Position numbers and translations under genes: made by a program. The notes below the pieces were generated by a model that worked only from the letters and a program-made list of their open reading frames with translations, ran no database searches and was not told the DNA's origin. A stretch of DNA of 64,000 bases from Actinotalea solisilvae (GTDB lineage: Bacteria > Actinomycetota > Actinomycetes > Actinomycetales > Cellulomonadaceae), in the NCBI RefSeq assembly GCF_016464425.1, contig NZ_JADDKQ010000020.1, positions 104,470 through 168,469 of the forward strand, given 5' to 3'. Shown in pieces: positions 27,146-36,482 of the stretch; position 1 is the first letter of the stretch; each line of letters opens with the position of its first letter.

Positions 27146-28390
27146 ATGACCACGCTCCCCGGCGGCCTCGAGCTCCGCCCCGGCCGACCCGCCGACCTCG
27201 ACCAGATCGCTGCCCTCCTCGTCGAGCGCGGGGAGGAGCCGGACGCGCTCGACCACCGGCTCGTCGTCGAGGGCGAGCTGGGGTGGGAGGCGTGCGCCGT
27301 CGTCGTCGACGGCGACCGTGTCGTGTCGACCGCGACCCTCCTCGACGAGACGGTCCGGGTCGGCGACGTCGTCCTCCCGGCCGGACAGGTCGAGCTCGTC
27401 GCGACCGATCGCGAGTACGAGGGGCGCGGGCTCGTCCGGGCACTCATGGGCTGGGCGCACGACCGGTCGCGCGCCCGCGGGCACCTGCTCCAGGTCATGA
27501 TCGGGATCCCGTACTTCTACCGGCTCTTCGGCTACGAGTACGCGATCGACATCCCGCGCGCGCGTGCGTTGGGCACCGACGGCGGTCCCGTCCCGGCGGG
27601 CACGGCAGGCACGGCAGGCACGGCAGGCACGGCGGGCGCCCGTCCGACCCCCGCACTGCGTCGGGCGACGCGTGACGACATCCCCGCCCTCGCCGGGCTC
27701 CAGGACGCGGCCCAGGCGGGCTACGACGTCGCGATGCCGCACCCGGTCGAGCGGTGGCGCTGGATCCTCGCGCACGAGGGGAGCACCACGTGGGTCCTCG
27801 AGCGCGAGGGTGCGGTCGTCGCGTCGGCGCGCACCGGCCCGCCGGACGAGGGCGTGCTCGTCGCCGAGGCCGCCGCGGTGGACGAGCCGGCCGCGCTGGA
27901 CCTGCTCGCGGCGCTGTGCGCGCTCGACGAGCCGCTCACGGTCGTGCACCGTCCGCTGACCGTCCCGGGGCGCGCGTGGCAGTCGCTGCTCGAGCCCGCC
28001 GGCACCGACGCCTCGCAGTACTACGCCCGGATCGAGCGGCCCGAGCTCGTGCTCGACGCCTTGCGCCCCGTGCTCACCGCACGTCAGCGCGCCGCCGGGC
28101 TGGGGCGTCCGCTGCTCCTCTCGACGTTCGGGCGGCACTACCGGATGGCCTGGAGCGAGGACGGAGGGCTGGGTCCCGTCGAGGTGGGCGGCCCGATGCA
28201 GGCGCCGGGCGTCGGCCGAGGGGCCGGCGTCGCCCCCGACCACCTGCCCGCCCTGCTGCTCGGCCCGCACGGCATGGCCGGACTGCAGGAGAGGTACCCC
28301 GACGTGTACGCCGACGCCGACCCGGAGCTCTTCCACGCGGTGTTCCCGCCCCTCACGGCGGATCTGCTCACCTACTACCTGCCCTGGTGA
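27146..28390 (+). CDS. Eis-like GNAT N-acetyltransferase
   Basis: A 414-residue protein with tandem acetyltransferase folds. The acetyl-CoA loop of the N-terminal domain is VATDREYEGRGLVRALMGWA, followed by IPYFYRLFGYEYAI. A second half starts near PALRRATRDDIPALAGLQ, and a sterol-carrier-like C-terminus ends LTADLLTYYLPW. This arrangement matches Eis and related enzymes that acetylate amines such as aminoglycosides or polyamines; the natural substrate is unknown. The linker between the two halves is (Gly-Thr-Ala) repeats from four 9-bp units at about 27599-27636. ATG at 27146 is the first codon that gives a family-like start. Confidence 0.87.
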   Translation: MTTLPGGLELRPGRPADLDQIAALLVERGEEPDALDHRLVVEGELGWEACAVVVDGDRVVSTATLLDETVRVGDVVLPAGQVELVATDREYEGRGLVRALMGWAHDRSRARGHLLQVMIGIPYFYRLFGYEYAIDIPRARALGTDGGPVPAGTAGTAGTAGTAGARPTPALRRATRDDIPALAGLQDAAQAGYDVAMPHPVERWRWILAHEGSTTWVLEREGAVVASARTGPPDEGVLVAEAAAVDEPAALDLLAALCALDEPLTVVHRPLTVPGRAWQSLLEPAGTDASQYYARIERPELVLDALRPVLTARQRAAGLGRPLLLSTFGRHYRMAWSEDGGLGPVEVGGPMQAPGVGRGAGVAPDHLPALLLGPHGMAGLQERYPDVYADADPELFHAVFPPLTADLLTYYLPW

Positions 28391-28402
28391 CACGTCTGGC
28401 AG

Positions 28403-28440
28403 CCCCGGACCACGCGCTCTGAGGGCGCCGTGGTCCGGGG
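28403..28440. terminator. Strong hairpin after the acetyltransferase gene
   Basis: CCCCGGACCACG (28403-28414) and CGTGGTCCGGGG (28429-28440) are perfect 12-bp arms with a 14-nt loop, starting 12 nt after the stop at 28390. There is no T-run. Probable terminator, possibly serving the convergent HNH gene too. Confidence 0.65.
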
Positions 28441-28571
28441 AGCTGCGGACCCCAGGGCCCGCGCCGAAGCTCGTCGCCGCGGCATGGCGCCGAGGCCGAT
28501 ACCGCGCCCCTCGAGGGAGACTCCGCTCCGTCGGCGGGCTCACCGGATCCGATGCTCGGGCGCGCCCAGGC

Positions 28572-30293
28572 TCAGGCGGGCACCTCGAAGAGACCGGCTC
28601 TGGCCCACGGGCCGACGCCGTCCGCAGGTCCTCGACGTCGGGACGGTGTGCCTGGTGCGACGTCCGGCACCGCTGCGCCTCGGGCGACGCGCGGCGACGC
28701 CGTCACCCCCGTCGGGACTGCTCCGCTCGCTGGGGCCGCGCTGCCCGGCGCGGTTACTCCGCCCGGCGGTGCTGCTCCGCCCGGCGGTGCTGCTCCGTCC
28801 GGCACGGTCGCTCCGTCCAGCACGGTCGCTCCGCCCGGCGCGGTTGCCTCGCCCGGCGCGGTTGCTCCGCCCGGCGGTCCTGCTCCGCCCGGCGCGGTTG
28901 CTCCGCCCGGCGGTCCTGCTCCGCCCGGCGCGGTTGCTCCGCCCGGCGGTGCTGCTCCTCCCGGCTCCGCCGTGCCGCCTCCGGTGCTCGGCGGGCCCAG
29001 CGGGGTGCCGTCGGCCGCGGTGATGTGCCAGCGACCGACGTCACGGCTGATCCGCAGCCGGCGCTGGTGCACCTGGGCGTGGTGGTACCAGCACAGGAGG
29101 ATGCCGTTCTCCGTCGACGTCTCGCCGCCGTGCTCCCACCACCGGATGTGGTGCACCTCGCCGAGCGGGGGTGGCGCGCTGCAGCCTGGGTAGGCGCAGT
29201 GCCGGTCCCGCGCGATGACGGCACGGCGCAGCTGGCGGCTGTATGTCCGCTGCGCCCGCCCGACGTCGAGCACCTGCCCCTCGGGGCCGAACACCACGCG
29301 GCTGATCTCGCTGTCGCACGCGAGGCGCGCGAGGACGGACGGCGGGATCGGCTCGCCGGACTCGAGCTCGGCCGGCTGGTCGAGGGCCCCTGCGCGACCT
29401 CCGCCGACGCCCGCGCCCGCGCCCGCGTCACCGGTGAGCCGGCACAGCGTCTCGTACCGCACCAGCACGCTGAGGTGGGGGCGCACCTGGGCGCCCGACC
29501 CAGCGAGGCCGCGATCGAGGACGAGCCGCATCGCGCCGGTGAGGGCGGCCGCCTGGCGCTGCTCCGCGGAGCGCTCGTCGTCGGCGGCGGGCACCCCGGC
29601 CGCGGCCCGCATCGCGGCCGCGACCACGGCCCCGTTCTCGTGCGTGAGGAACCCGGTGATCGCGACGCCGTCGCGTCGCTGCGCGACGGAGAAGAACTCG
29701 CGCGCGACGCTCTCGGCGTGCTCACGCTCGGCCGCCTGGTCGTCGACCGCGATCGCCCAGCGCTTCACGACCCGCCGGAACTGGTCGACCGGAAGCCGCC
29801 GCGCCTGGTCGACGAGGAACGCCTCGTCGCGGTCCGGCGCCCGGGACGTCAGCGCCTCACGCCGTACGGGCGACGACTCCGCGGCCTCGGCCAGCGCGTC
29901 GGCGTGCCCGCGCGTGATCTCGCCGCTCACCACCGCCGCCGCCACGGTCGGCAGGTCGGCGAGCGCCCGGCCGAGCGTGAGCTCGCGCCGCGCCTGCCCG
30001 TACGCGATGCCCTCGCGCCGCGCCGCCCACGCCGGGAGGGTCCGGTCACGACCGCCCGCCGCCCAGCGCCCGTCCGCCTCGACCGCGACGAGCAGAGCCG
30101 ACGAGGCGACCTGCACCTGGTCCGAGACGACCCGCAGGACGCGTCGCGCCGCGGCCGCGCGCGCGCCGTCGGCGTCGCGCAGAGGCAGCCCCACGAGCAG
30201 CGCGGCGTCGGCGCTCAGGCGCTTCAACAGCGCGTCGAGCTGCACGAGCGCCTCTGCCCCCGTCCCGCGCCCCGCCACCGCGACCGCCGTCAC
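28572..30293 (-). CDS. DUF222 / HNH endonuclease-like protein with collagen-like C-terminal repeats
   Basis: A 573-residue protein. Residues about 15-330 form the DUF222 helical region (LPAWAARREGIAYGQARREL; GEITRGHADALAEA). Residues about 375-435 form an HNH nuclease domain: CAYPGC, the catalytic EVHHIRWWEHGG, the Asn in TSTENGILLC and CWYHHAQVH. The two Cys pairs should bind zinc. Residues about 455-535 are roughly twelve hexapeptides of the PPGGAT/APGGAG type. GTG at 30293 is chosen because AAGGAGGA lies at 30298-30305; a TTG upstream is less likely. Such genes are numerous in Micrococcales and their role is unclear. Confidence 0.9.
   Translation of the reverse strand: MTAVAVAGRGTGAEALVQLDALLKRLSADAALLVGLPLRDADGARAAAARRVLRVVSDQVQVASSALLVAVEADGRWAAGGRDRTLPAWAARREGIAYGQARRELTLGRALADLPTVAAAVVSGEITRGHADALAEAAESSPVRREALTSRAPDRDEAFLVDQARRLPVDQFRRVVKRWAIAVDDQAAEREHAESVAREFFSVAQRRDGVAITGFLTHENGAVVAAAMRAAAGVPAADDERSAEQRQAAALTGAMRLVLDRGLAGSGAQVRPHLSVLVRYETLCRLTGDAGAGAGVGGGRAGALDQPAELESGEPIPPSVLARLACDSEISRVVFGPEGQVLDVGRAQRTYSRQLRRAVIARDRHCAYPGCSAPPPLGEVHHIRWWEHGGETSTENGILLCWYHHAQVHQRRLRISRDVGRWHITAADGTPLGPPSTGGGTAEPGGAAPPGGATAPGGAGPPGGATAPGGAGPPGGATAPGEATAPGGATVLDGATVPDGAAPPGGAAPPGGVTAPGSAAPASGAVPTGVTASPRVARGAAVPDVAPGTPSRRRGPADGVGPWARAGLFEVPA
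28744..28975 (-). repeat. 18-bp tandem repeats in the HNH protein tail
   Basis: About twelve 18-bp units encode PPGGAT/APGGAG-like hexapeptides, with a few diverged units (VLDGAT, VPDGAA). The near identity of neighbouring units points to recent slippage or unequal crossover. Confidence 0.8.
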
Positions 30294-30389
30294 CTGCCGC
30301 TCCTCCTTGTGCCGCTGCTCTTCGAACAACAGTACGAAGATCCACAGGGAGGTGGGAAGGGGGTCAGGAAATCTGTGGATGACGGCGGG

Positions 30390-30659
30390 TCACGGGCGGG
30401 ACGGGCAGGGCAGGGGCACCAGGCTGGACGCCCTCTCCTCCTCCTGCGCGTTGTGCAGCCGCAGCACGGCGTACAGCCCGTACAGCAGGCCGCGGAGCAC
30501 GACGACGTCCTCGGGCTCGACCTCGTCCCCGTCGAGGTCCCGCAGCAGCCGCCCGACCCGCACCACCTGGTGCTCGGTCTCCGCGTGCGTGCGGCTGAGC
30601 GCCGCCGTCGCGTCGCTCCCGCCGAGCGTCCGCGCGACGAGCGGGACGAGCAGTGCCAT
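30390..30659 (-). pseudogene. Truncated hemerythrin-like protein (C-terminal half)
   Basis: An 89-residue frame. It begins MALLVPLVARTLGG, which aligns with the middle of hemerythrin-like proteins, just after the second metal-ligand helix. It then has SRTHAETEHQVVRVGRLL and ends the fold with LYAVLRLHNAQEEE, the last-helix His and Glu ligands. The first two helices of the four-helix bundle are missing, and only 64 nt separate its ATG from the hemL stop, so they cannot lie upstream. It is either a remnant or a shortened protein still expressed: CACGAT lies 6 nt before the ATG. Full iron binding would need a dimer. Confidence 0.6.
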
Positions 30660-30723
30660 GCCCCCATCGTGGGCAGGGCGGTCCCGGCGGGACGAGGGCC
30701 GAACGGCCCCGGCCCGTGCCTGC

Positions 30724-32271
30724 CTACGCCCGGGCGGCCGCGGCTGCGCGCGCCGCGCGCGGCAGCGCGTCGAGGACCCGGCCCACCGCGGCGTCGTCGT
30801 GCGCCGCCGAGACGAACCAGGCCTCGTAGACGCTCGGCGGTGCGTGCACGCCCGCCTCGAGCAGCGCGTGGAAGAACGGCGGGTAGCGGAACGCCTCCTG
30901 CTGCTGCGCACGGGCGTAGTCGGTCACGGGGCCGTCCGCCGGGTCGACGAACGCGGCGCTGAAGAGCGTCCCGGCCCGCTGGATCGAGTGCGCGACGCCC
31001 TGCGCGGTGAGCGCCTCCGCGAGCCCGGCGGCCACGGCGTCGGCCACCGCGGCGACGCGCGCGTACGCGGCCTCGTCGGCGAGCCGCAGGGTCGCGAGGC
31101 CCGCCGCGGTCGCGACCGGGTTCCCCGACAGCGTCCCCGCCTGGTAGACGGGCCCGAGCGGAGCGAGCTGCTCCATCACCTCGCGCCGACCTCCGACCGC
31201 GGCGACCGGCAGCCCGCCGCCGACGACCTTGCCGAACGTGAACAGGTCCGGCGCCCAGCCCTCGACCGCGCCCTCGAGCCCCCACCAGCCGGACGGCCCC
31301 GCGCGGAACCCGGTGAGCACCTCGTCGAGCACGAGCAGCGCCCCGTGCCGCGCGGTGATCTCGCGCAGCGCGCGGTTGAACCCGGGCAGCGGCGGGACGA
31401 CGCCCATGTTCGCCGGCGCGGCCTCCGTGACGACGACGGCGATCCGGTCGCCGTGCGCCGCGAACGCCGCCTCGACCGCGGCGACGTCGTTGTAGGGCAG
31501 GACCAGCGTCTCCGCCGCCGTCGCCTCCGTCACGCCCGCCGAGCCCGGCATCGCGAGCGTCGCGACGCCCGAGCCGGCCGCGGCGAGGAGCGCGTCGAGA
31601 TGCCCGTGGTAGCAGCCCGCGAACTTCACGACGAGCGGCCGGCCGGTCACGCCGCGCGCCAGCCGGACGGCGGTCATCGTCGCCTCGGTGCCGGTCGAGA
31701 CGAACCGCAGGCGCTCGACGGCGGGCACGCGGCGCCGGATCTCCTCCGCGAGGTCCGTCTCGCGCGCGGTCGGCGCGCCGAACGACAGCCCGCGCGCGGC
31801 CGCCTCCTGGACGGCCGCCACGACGTCGGGGTGCGCGTGCCCCAGCAGCGCGGGGCCCCACGAGCACACGAGGTCGACGTACTCGTGACCGTCCGCGTCC
31901 GTGAGGTACGGACCCTGCGCGGAGACCATGAAGCGCGGCGTGCCGCCGACGGAGCGGAAGGCGCGCACGGGAGAGCTCACCCCGCCGGGCATGACGGCCT
32001 GCGCCTCCGCGAAGAGCGCCTCGGAGACGGGCACCTCGGTGCGGTCCGCGACGACGCCGTCCACGAGCGCGCGGTCCGCGGGCCACACCTCGCTCGGCCC
32101 GTGGTCGCCCGACGTCGAGCCCGCCTCGTGCACCGCGCCCTCCGGGGCCGGTGCCGCGGCGGGACCGGAGGCGTCGCGGTGCGCGACGCCGCTCGTGCCC
32201 TCGACCCCGGTGCCGCCCGGGTCGCTGCTCACGGCCCCGTCGGCCGTCCCGCTGCCCGCGATCTCGCTCAC
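30724..32271 (-). CDS. hemL: Glutamate-1-semialdehyde 2,1-aminomutase
   Basis: A 515-residue PLP enzyme that makes 5-aminolevulinate from glutamate-1-semialdehyde. Residues about 75-510 are the family core: [45 protein letters not shown], and the PLP Lys in [12 protein letters not shown]. The first 70 residues are a Gly/Ser/Thr/Ala-rich extension not usual for HemL, which is about 430 residues. GTG at 32271 overlaps the hemB stop; a later start that removes the extension cannot be excluded. Last gene of the minus-strand haem operon. Confidence 0.94.
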   Translation of the reverse strand: MSEIAGSGTADGAVSSDPGGTGVEGTSGVAHRDASGPAAAPAPEGAVHEAGSTSGDHGPSEVWPADRALVDGVVADRTEVPVSEALFAEAQAVMPGGVSSPVRAFRSVGGTPRFMVSAQGPYLTDADGHEYVDLVCSWGPALLGHAHPDVVAAVQEAAARGLSFGAPTARETDLAEEIRRRVPAVERLRFVSTGTEATMTAVRLARGVTGRPLVVKFAGCYHGHLDALLAAAGSGVATLAMPGSAGVTEATAAETLVLPYNDVAAVEAAFAAHGDRIAVVVTEAAPANMGVVPPLPGFNRALREITARHGALLVLDEVLTGFRAGPSGWWGLEGAVEGWAPDLFTFGKVVGGGLPVAAVGGRREVMEQLAPLGPVYQAGTLSGNPVATAAGLATLRLADEAAYARVAAVADAVAAGLAEALTAQGVAHSIQRAGTLFSAAFVDPADGPVTDYARAQQQEAFRYPPFFHALLEAGVHAPPSVYEAWFVSAAHDDAAVGRVLDALPRAARAAAAARA

Positions 32272-33254
32272 GCCTGCTCCTCCCGCAGCCACCCGGCCAG
32301 CTCGAGCGCCCAGTACGTGAGCACCGCGTCCGCGCCCGCCCGGCGGATGCCGACGACCGACTCCGTGACCGCGCGCCGGCGGTCGATCCAGCCCTGGGCG
32401 GCGGCGGCCTCGACCATCGCGTACTCGCCCGAGACCTGGTAGGCCCACACGGGCACCGGGCTCGCGGCGGCGACGTCGGCGAGCACGTCGAGGTAGGACA
32501 TCGCGGGCTTGACCATGACGACGTCGGCGCCCTCCTCGACGTCGAGCAGCGCCTCGCGCAGGCCCTCGCGCCGGTTGGCGGGGTCGAGCTGGTACGTGCG
32601 CCGGTCGCCCTCGAGCTGGGACTCGACCGCCTCGCGGAAGGGCCCGTAGAAGGCCGACGCGTACTTCGCGGCGTACCCGAGCAGCGCGACGTCCGTGCGC
32701 CCGGCGGCGTCGAGCGCGTCACGCACCGCCGCCACCTGGCCGTCCATCATCCCGCTGAGCCCGAGCAGGTGGGCACCGGCCTCGGCCTGCGCGAGCGCCA
32801 TGCGCCGGTACTGCTCGAGGGTCGCGTCGTTGTCGACGCGGCCGTGCGCGTCGAGCACGCCGCAGTGCCCGTGGTCGGTGAACTCGTCGAGGCACAGGTC
32901 CGCCTGGACGACGAGCGCGTCGCCCACCTCCGCGACGACGTCGGCGATCGCGACGTTGAGCACGCCGTCGGCCTCGCACGCGGCGCTGCCGGTCGGGTCC
33001 CGCCGTGCGGGCACGCCGAAGAGCATGACGCCGCCCAGCCCGGCCGCGGCCGCCTCCGCGACCACGGCCCGCAGGCTGTCGCGCGAGTGCTGGACCTGGC
33101 CGGGCATCGACGTGATCGGCGTCGGCTCCGTCGCGCCCTCGCGCACGAACAGCGGCAGGACGAGCTGCGCGGGGGCGACGGACGTCTGCGACGTCAGCCG
33201 TCGCATCGCGGGCGTCGTGCGCAGCCGGCGCGGGCGGACCGCGGGGAACGGCAT
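32268..33254 (-). CDS. hemB: Porphobilinogen synthase
   Basis: A 328-residue enzyme condensing two 5-aminolevulinates. The active-site lysines are in [13 protein letters not shown] and [12 protein letters not shown]. The metal region [16 protein letters not shown] keeps a Cys/Asp/His pattern. Length is typical. ATG at 33254 overlaps the hemD stop (ATGA), and its own stop overlaps the hemL start. Confidence 0.97.
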   Translation of the reverse strand: MPFPAVRPRRLRTTPAMRRLTSQTSVAPAQLVLPLFVREGATEPTPITSMPGQVQHSRDSLRAVVAEAAAAGLGGVMLFGVPARRDPTGSAACEADGVLNVAIADVVAEVGDALVVQADLCLDEFTDHGHCGVLDAHGRVDNDATLEQYRRMALAQAEAGAHLLGLSGMMDGQVAAVRDALDAAGRTDVALLGYAAKYASAFYGPFREAVESQLEGDRRTYQLDPANRREGLREALLDVEEGADVVMVKPAMSYLDVLADVAAASPVPVWAYQVSGEYAMVEAAAAQGWIDRRRAVTESVVGIRRAGADAVLTYWALELAGWLREEQA

Positions 33255-34144
33255 CAGGTCTCCTGGGGGTCGGAGGGGGATCCGGGGCTCGCGTCGGCGG
33301 ACGCGGCCGGGGCGCCGTCGACCCGTCCGGACGCGTACCGCGCGAGCGCGTCGACGAGCTCCTCGCCCGACGCGGCCGGCGGCACGACGTGCACGGGCAG
33401 CCCGTGGTCGCGCGCGGCCTGCTCGGTGCGCGGGCCGATGCAGCACACGACCGTCGTCGGCGGCGGGGTCCCGACGAGCTCGACGAGGTTCGCCACCGTG
33501 CTCGCCGAGCTGAGCAGCACGGCGTCGAACCCACCCGTGCGCACCTCGGTCCGCAGGCCCTCGCCCGGCACCGGGCCGGACAGCGTCCGGTAGGCGACGA
33601 CGGCCTCGACCTCCCAGCCGAGCTCGCGCAGGCCGTCGGTGAGCGTCGGCTCGGCGAGGTTGGACTGCGGCAGCAGGACGCGGCCGGGGCGCCCGGGCAG
33701 GGTGACGCCTGCGTCGGCCGCGGGGAAGTCGGCGAGCAGGCCGCGCGCGGACCGCTCGCCGGACGGCAGCAGCGCGGGTGCGACGTGGTACCGCTCGAGG
33801 GACCGCGCCGTCCCGGGCCCGACGGCGGCGACGTGCGTGTCCCCGACGAACGTCGCGAGCGCCGTCGCGGGGGTCTCGCGACCGCGGTTGACCAGGGTCG
33901 CGACCCGGGCCGAGAGCGACTGGACGGTGGTCGCGCTCGTCACGACCAGCCAGTCGTAGTCGCCCCGCGCGAGGCCGTTGAGCGCCGAGTCGTAGCTCTG
34001 CAGGTCCTCCGGCGGCGCGAACTCGATGAGCGGGACGACGACGGACTCGGCCCCGTGGTCCGCGAGCAGCGCGGCGACCCGCTCGCCCCACTCGCCGCCG
34101 CGCGGCACGAGGACCCGCCACCCGGCGAGTGCGGGCAGGCTCAC
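33254..34144 (-). CDS. hemD: Uroporphyrinogen-III synthase
   Basis: A 296-residue enzyme that inverts ring D and closes hydroxymethylbilane. It shows the two-lobed HemD pattern: LVPRGGEWGERVAALLADHG, DWLVVTSATTVQSL, VAAVGPGTARSLERYHV, and the second lobe with VLLSSASTVANLVELVG and CCIGPRTEQAARDHGL. The last 25 residues are a low-complexity tail. GTG at 34144 overlaps the hemC stop. It lies in hem operon order, so it is the likely housekeeping synthase; a HemD-like fusion also exists in the nitrite cluster. Confidence 0.94.
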   Translation of the reverse strand: MSLPALAGWRVLVPRGGEWGERVAALLADHGAESVVVPLIEFAPPEDLQSYDSALNGLARGDYDWLVVTSATTVQSLSARVATLVNRGRETPATALATFVGDTHVAAVGPGTARSLERYHVAPALLPSGERSARGLLADFPAADAGVTLPGRPGRVLLPQSNLAEPTLTDGLRELGWEVEAVVAYRTLSGPVPGEGLRTEVRTGGFDAVLLSSASTVANLVELVGTPPPTTVVCCIGPRTEQAARDHGLPVHVVPPAASGEELVDALARYASGRVDGAPAASADASPGSPSDPQET

Positions 34145-35235
34145 GAGCCGCCCGCGTCCGTCGGGGCGCCGACGTGGCCGGCGCCCGCCCGTCGGTCCGG
34201 CGCGGCGAGGTGGCCCGGCAGGTCGGCGATCTCGGCGGCCCCGGCTGCGAGCACGTGCCGCGCCACCTCCTCGCCGAGCAGGCGCGCCGCGTCGACCTGA
34301 CCGTCACGGTCCTCGGGCAGCGTGACGGACGCCGACGTCCGGACCTGCCGACCGCCGTCGGGCGCGCAGACGACGGCGTCGAGGCGGAGGCGGACGAGCC
34401 CGGGGTGCCACGAGTCGGCGAGGCCGTGCTCGACGTGCCCGAGCGCACCGATGGGCGCGGCGCAGCCGGCCTCGAGCACCGTGAGGAGGGTGCGCTCGGC
34501 GGTCACGGCGAGGCGCGTGGGCAGGTGGTCGAGCGCGCGCAGCGCGTCGCCCACGGGCCCGGCCGCGAGCAGGTCGGGCCGGCACTCCACGGCGAGCGCA
34601 CCCTGCCCGGGCGCGGGCGCCACGAGGTCGGGCGCGAGGTGCTCGGTCACCGCGTCGAGCCGGCCGAGCCGCGCGAGCCCGGCTGCCGCGAGCACGACGG
34701 CGTCGAGGTCGCCCGGGCCGGACGCGCTGCCCGCGACGCGCCCCAGGCGCGTGTCGACGTTGCCGCGGATGTCCTCGATGCGCAGGTCGGGCCGCGCGGC
34801 CCGCAGCTGCGCCGCGCGGCGCGGTGACCCTGTGCCGACGCGCGCGCCCTCGGGCAGCGTGGCGAGGGTCAGGCCGTCCCGCGCGCACAGCGCGTCGCGC
34901 GGGTCGGCGCGCTCGGGCACCGCGGCGACGACGAGCCCCGGGGCGGGCGCCGTCGGGAGGTCCTTGAGCGAGTGGACGGCGAGGTCGCAGCGGTCGGCGA
35001 GCACGGCCTCGCGCAGCGCGGCCACGAAGACGCCCGTGCCCCCGAGCGTCGCGAGCGAGCCGGTGAGCCGGTCACCCTCGGTCCGGACGTGCACCGTCGC
35101 GACGTCGTCGGGCGCGAGGCCCGCGAGGCGGCGCAGCGCGTCGACGACGTGACCGGTCTGGGTCGTGGCCAGGGCGGAGCCCCGCGTCCCGACCCTCAGC
35201 GTGCGTGCGCGCTGCCCCCCGGCGCCCGACGTCAC
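34141..35235 (-). CDS. hemC: Hydroxymethylbilane synthase
   Basis: A 364-residue porphobilinogen deaminase. Conserved blocks are RVGTRGSALATTQTGHV, DLAVHSLKDLPTAPAPGL, VGTGSPRRAAQL, RIEDIRGNVDTRL and APGQGALAVE. The dipyrromethane cofactor Cys is in LEAGCAAPIGALG. GTG at 35235 is chosen because it overlaps the hemH stop and begins the family-like sequence. A short His/Pro/Gly tail follows the fold. Confidence 0.96.
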   Translation of the reverse strand: MTSGAGGQRARTLRVGTRGSALATTQTGHVVDALRRLAGLAPDDVATVHVRTEGDRLTGSLATLGGTGVFVAALREAVLADRCDLAVHSLKDLPTAPAPGLVVAAVPERADPRDALCARDGLTLATLPEGARVGTGSPRRAAQLRAARPDLRIEDIRGNVDTRLGRVAGSASGPGDLDAVVLAAAGLARLGRLDAVTEHLAPDLVAPAPGQGALAVECRPDLLAAGPVGDALRALDHLPTRLAVTAERTLLTVLEAGCAAPIGALGHVEHGLADSWHPGLVRLRLDAVVCAPDGGRQVRTSASVTLPEDRDGQVDAARLLGEEVARHVLAAGAAEIADLPGHLAAPDRRAGAGHVGAPTDAGGS

Positions 35236-36482
35236 GGTGCGAGACCCGCCACCGCCGGTCGGGTCTCGCGCATCGCAGGGTTGAGGCAGCAGCCGGGCCG
35301 GCACACGTCGTACCAGGGCCCGAGCGCGGTCAGCGCCGGACGGGAGCGAGGGGTCACGGGGTCAGTCTGCCCCGCCAGGCGCTCCTGGACGAGGTCGACC
35401 AGTCCGGTGACGAACGCGGGGTGCACGCCGGGGGTCGGCACGCGCTCGGCGTGCAGCCCCGCCTCGCGCGCCGTCGTGAGCGCCTCCTCGTCGAGGTCCC
35501 ACATGACCTCGAGGTGGTCCGAGACGAACCCGATGGGCGCGATGACCACGGCCTTGACCCCGCGCTCGGCGAGCTCGGCGATCGCGTCGTTGATGTCGGG
35601 CTCGAGCCACGGCGTCGTCGGAGCGCCGCTGCGCGACTGGTAGACGAGCGACCACGGCACGCCCGCCAGCGCTGCGCCGTGGGCGCCCGAGGTCGAGCCG
35701 GCCGTGGGCCCGTCGCTGCTGCCGATGCTGGCCATGACGACGTCGGCGACCGCGCGGTGCTGCGCGCCGTACGCGCCCTCGTCGCCGAGCTGCGCGTCGC
35801 GCGGACCGGACGCGACGGCGGTCGACGTCGGGATGGAGTGCGTGACGAACAGGACGTGCGCGTCGCGGACGAGGTCGACGTCGTCGGTGGCGCCGGCCGT
35901 GCCCTCGCCCGCGGCCCGCAGCGCGTCGTGCGCCCGCACGAGCGCGCCCCGCACGCCCTCGACGAAGGGCGAGACGAAGCCGGGGTGGTCGAAGTACTGG
36001 CGCACCTTGTCGATGGTCAGCTCGCCCTCGAGGCCCGTCTCGATGAGCGCGCCCGCGAGGTCCTCGCGGTACTGGCGGCACGAGGAGTAGGAGCTGTACG
36101 CGCTGGTCACGACGGCGAGCAGCCGGCGGTGACCCGCGGCGTGGGCCTCGCGGAGGGCGTCGGCGACGTACGGGTCCCAGTTGCGGTTGCCCCACAGGAC
36201 GGGCAGGTCGAGCCCGCGCGCGTCGAGCTCGGCGCGCAGGGCCGCGCGCAGCGCGCGGTTCTGGTCGTTGATCGGGCTCACGCCGCCGAAGTGGCGGTAG
36301 TGGTGCGCGACCTCCTCGAGGCGCTCCTCGGGGATGCCCCGCCCGCGGGTGACGTTGCGCAGGAACGGGATGACGTCGTCCTGGCCCTCCGGCCCGCCGA
36401 AGGAGACGAGCAGGACCGCGTCGTACGGCGCGGGCGGCCGCGGGTCGCGGTCCGGCAGCGTGGTCGGGTCGCACACGCTCAT
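35232..36482 (-). CDS. hemH: Coproporphyrin III ferrochelatase (CpfC)
   Basis: A 416-residue class I ferrochelatase. Core motifs are AVLLVSFGGPEGQDDVIPFL, GGVSPINDQNRAL, LWGNRNWDPYVADAL, VTSAYSSYSSCRQYREDL and FVTHSIPTSTA. The metal-ligand His and Glu regions are recognisable (THSIPT; IAPIGFVSDHLEVMWDLD). Three cysteines near the end (CRPGCCLNP) with the Cys of SSCRQY fit the [2Fe-2S] cluster of actinobacterial enzymes. With ChdC next door, the substrate is expected to be coproporphyrin III rather than protoporphyrin IX. ATG overlaps the chdC stop. Confidence 0.96.
   Translation of the reverse strand: MSVCDPTTLPDRDPRPPAPYDAVLLVSFGGPEGQDDVIPFLRNVTRGRGIPEERLEEVAHHYRHFGGVSPINDQNRALRAALRAELDARGLDLPVLWGNRNWDPYVADALREAHAAGHRRLLAVVTSAYSSYSSCRQYREDLAGALIETGLEGELTIDKVRQYFDHPGFVSPFVEGVRGALVRAHDALRAAGEGTAGATDDVDLVRDAHVLFVTHSIPTSTAVASGPRDAQLGDEGAYGAQHRAVADVVMASIGSSDGPTAGSTSGAHGAALAGVPWSLVYQSRSGAPTTPWLEPDINDAIAELAERGVKAVVIAPIGFVSDHLEVMWDLDEEALTTAREAGLHAERVPTPGVHPAFVTGLVDLVQERLAGQTDPVTPRSRPALTALGPWYDVCRPGCCLNPAMRETRPAVAGLAP

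Noticed and set aside
23282..28543. 1753-codon minus-strand frame
   Set aside because: His/Arg/Glu-rich shadow of the amylase, MFS and acetyltransferase genes; no domain pattern anywhere along it.
28572..30293. HNH protein as a homing endonuclease or mobile element
   Set aside because: No intron, intein, inverted-repeat ends or transposase are visible; DUF222/HNH genes are ordinary multi-copy genes in these bacteria.
28430..30962. Plus-strand frames with Leu-Leu-Arg-Pro-Ala repeats opposite the HNH gene
   Set aside because: They are the antisense reading of the 18-bp repeats in the HNH tail, which make all frames open.
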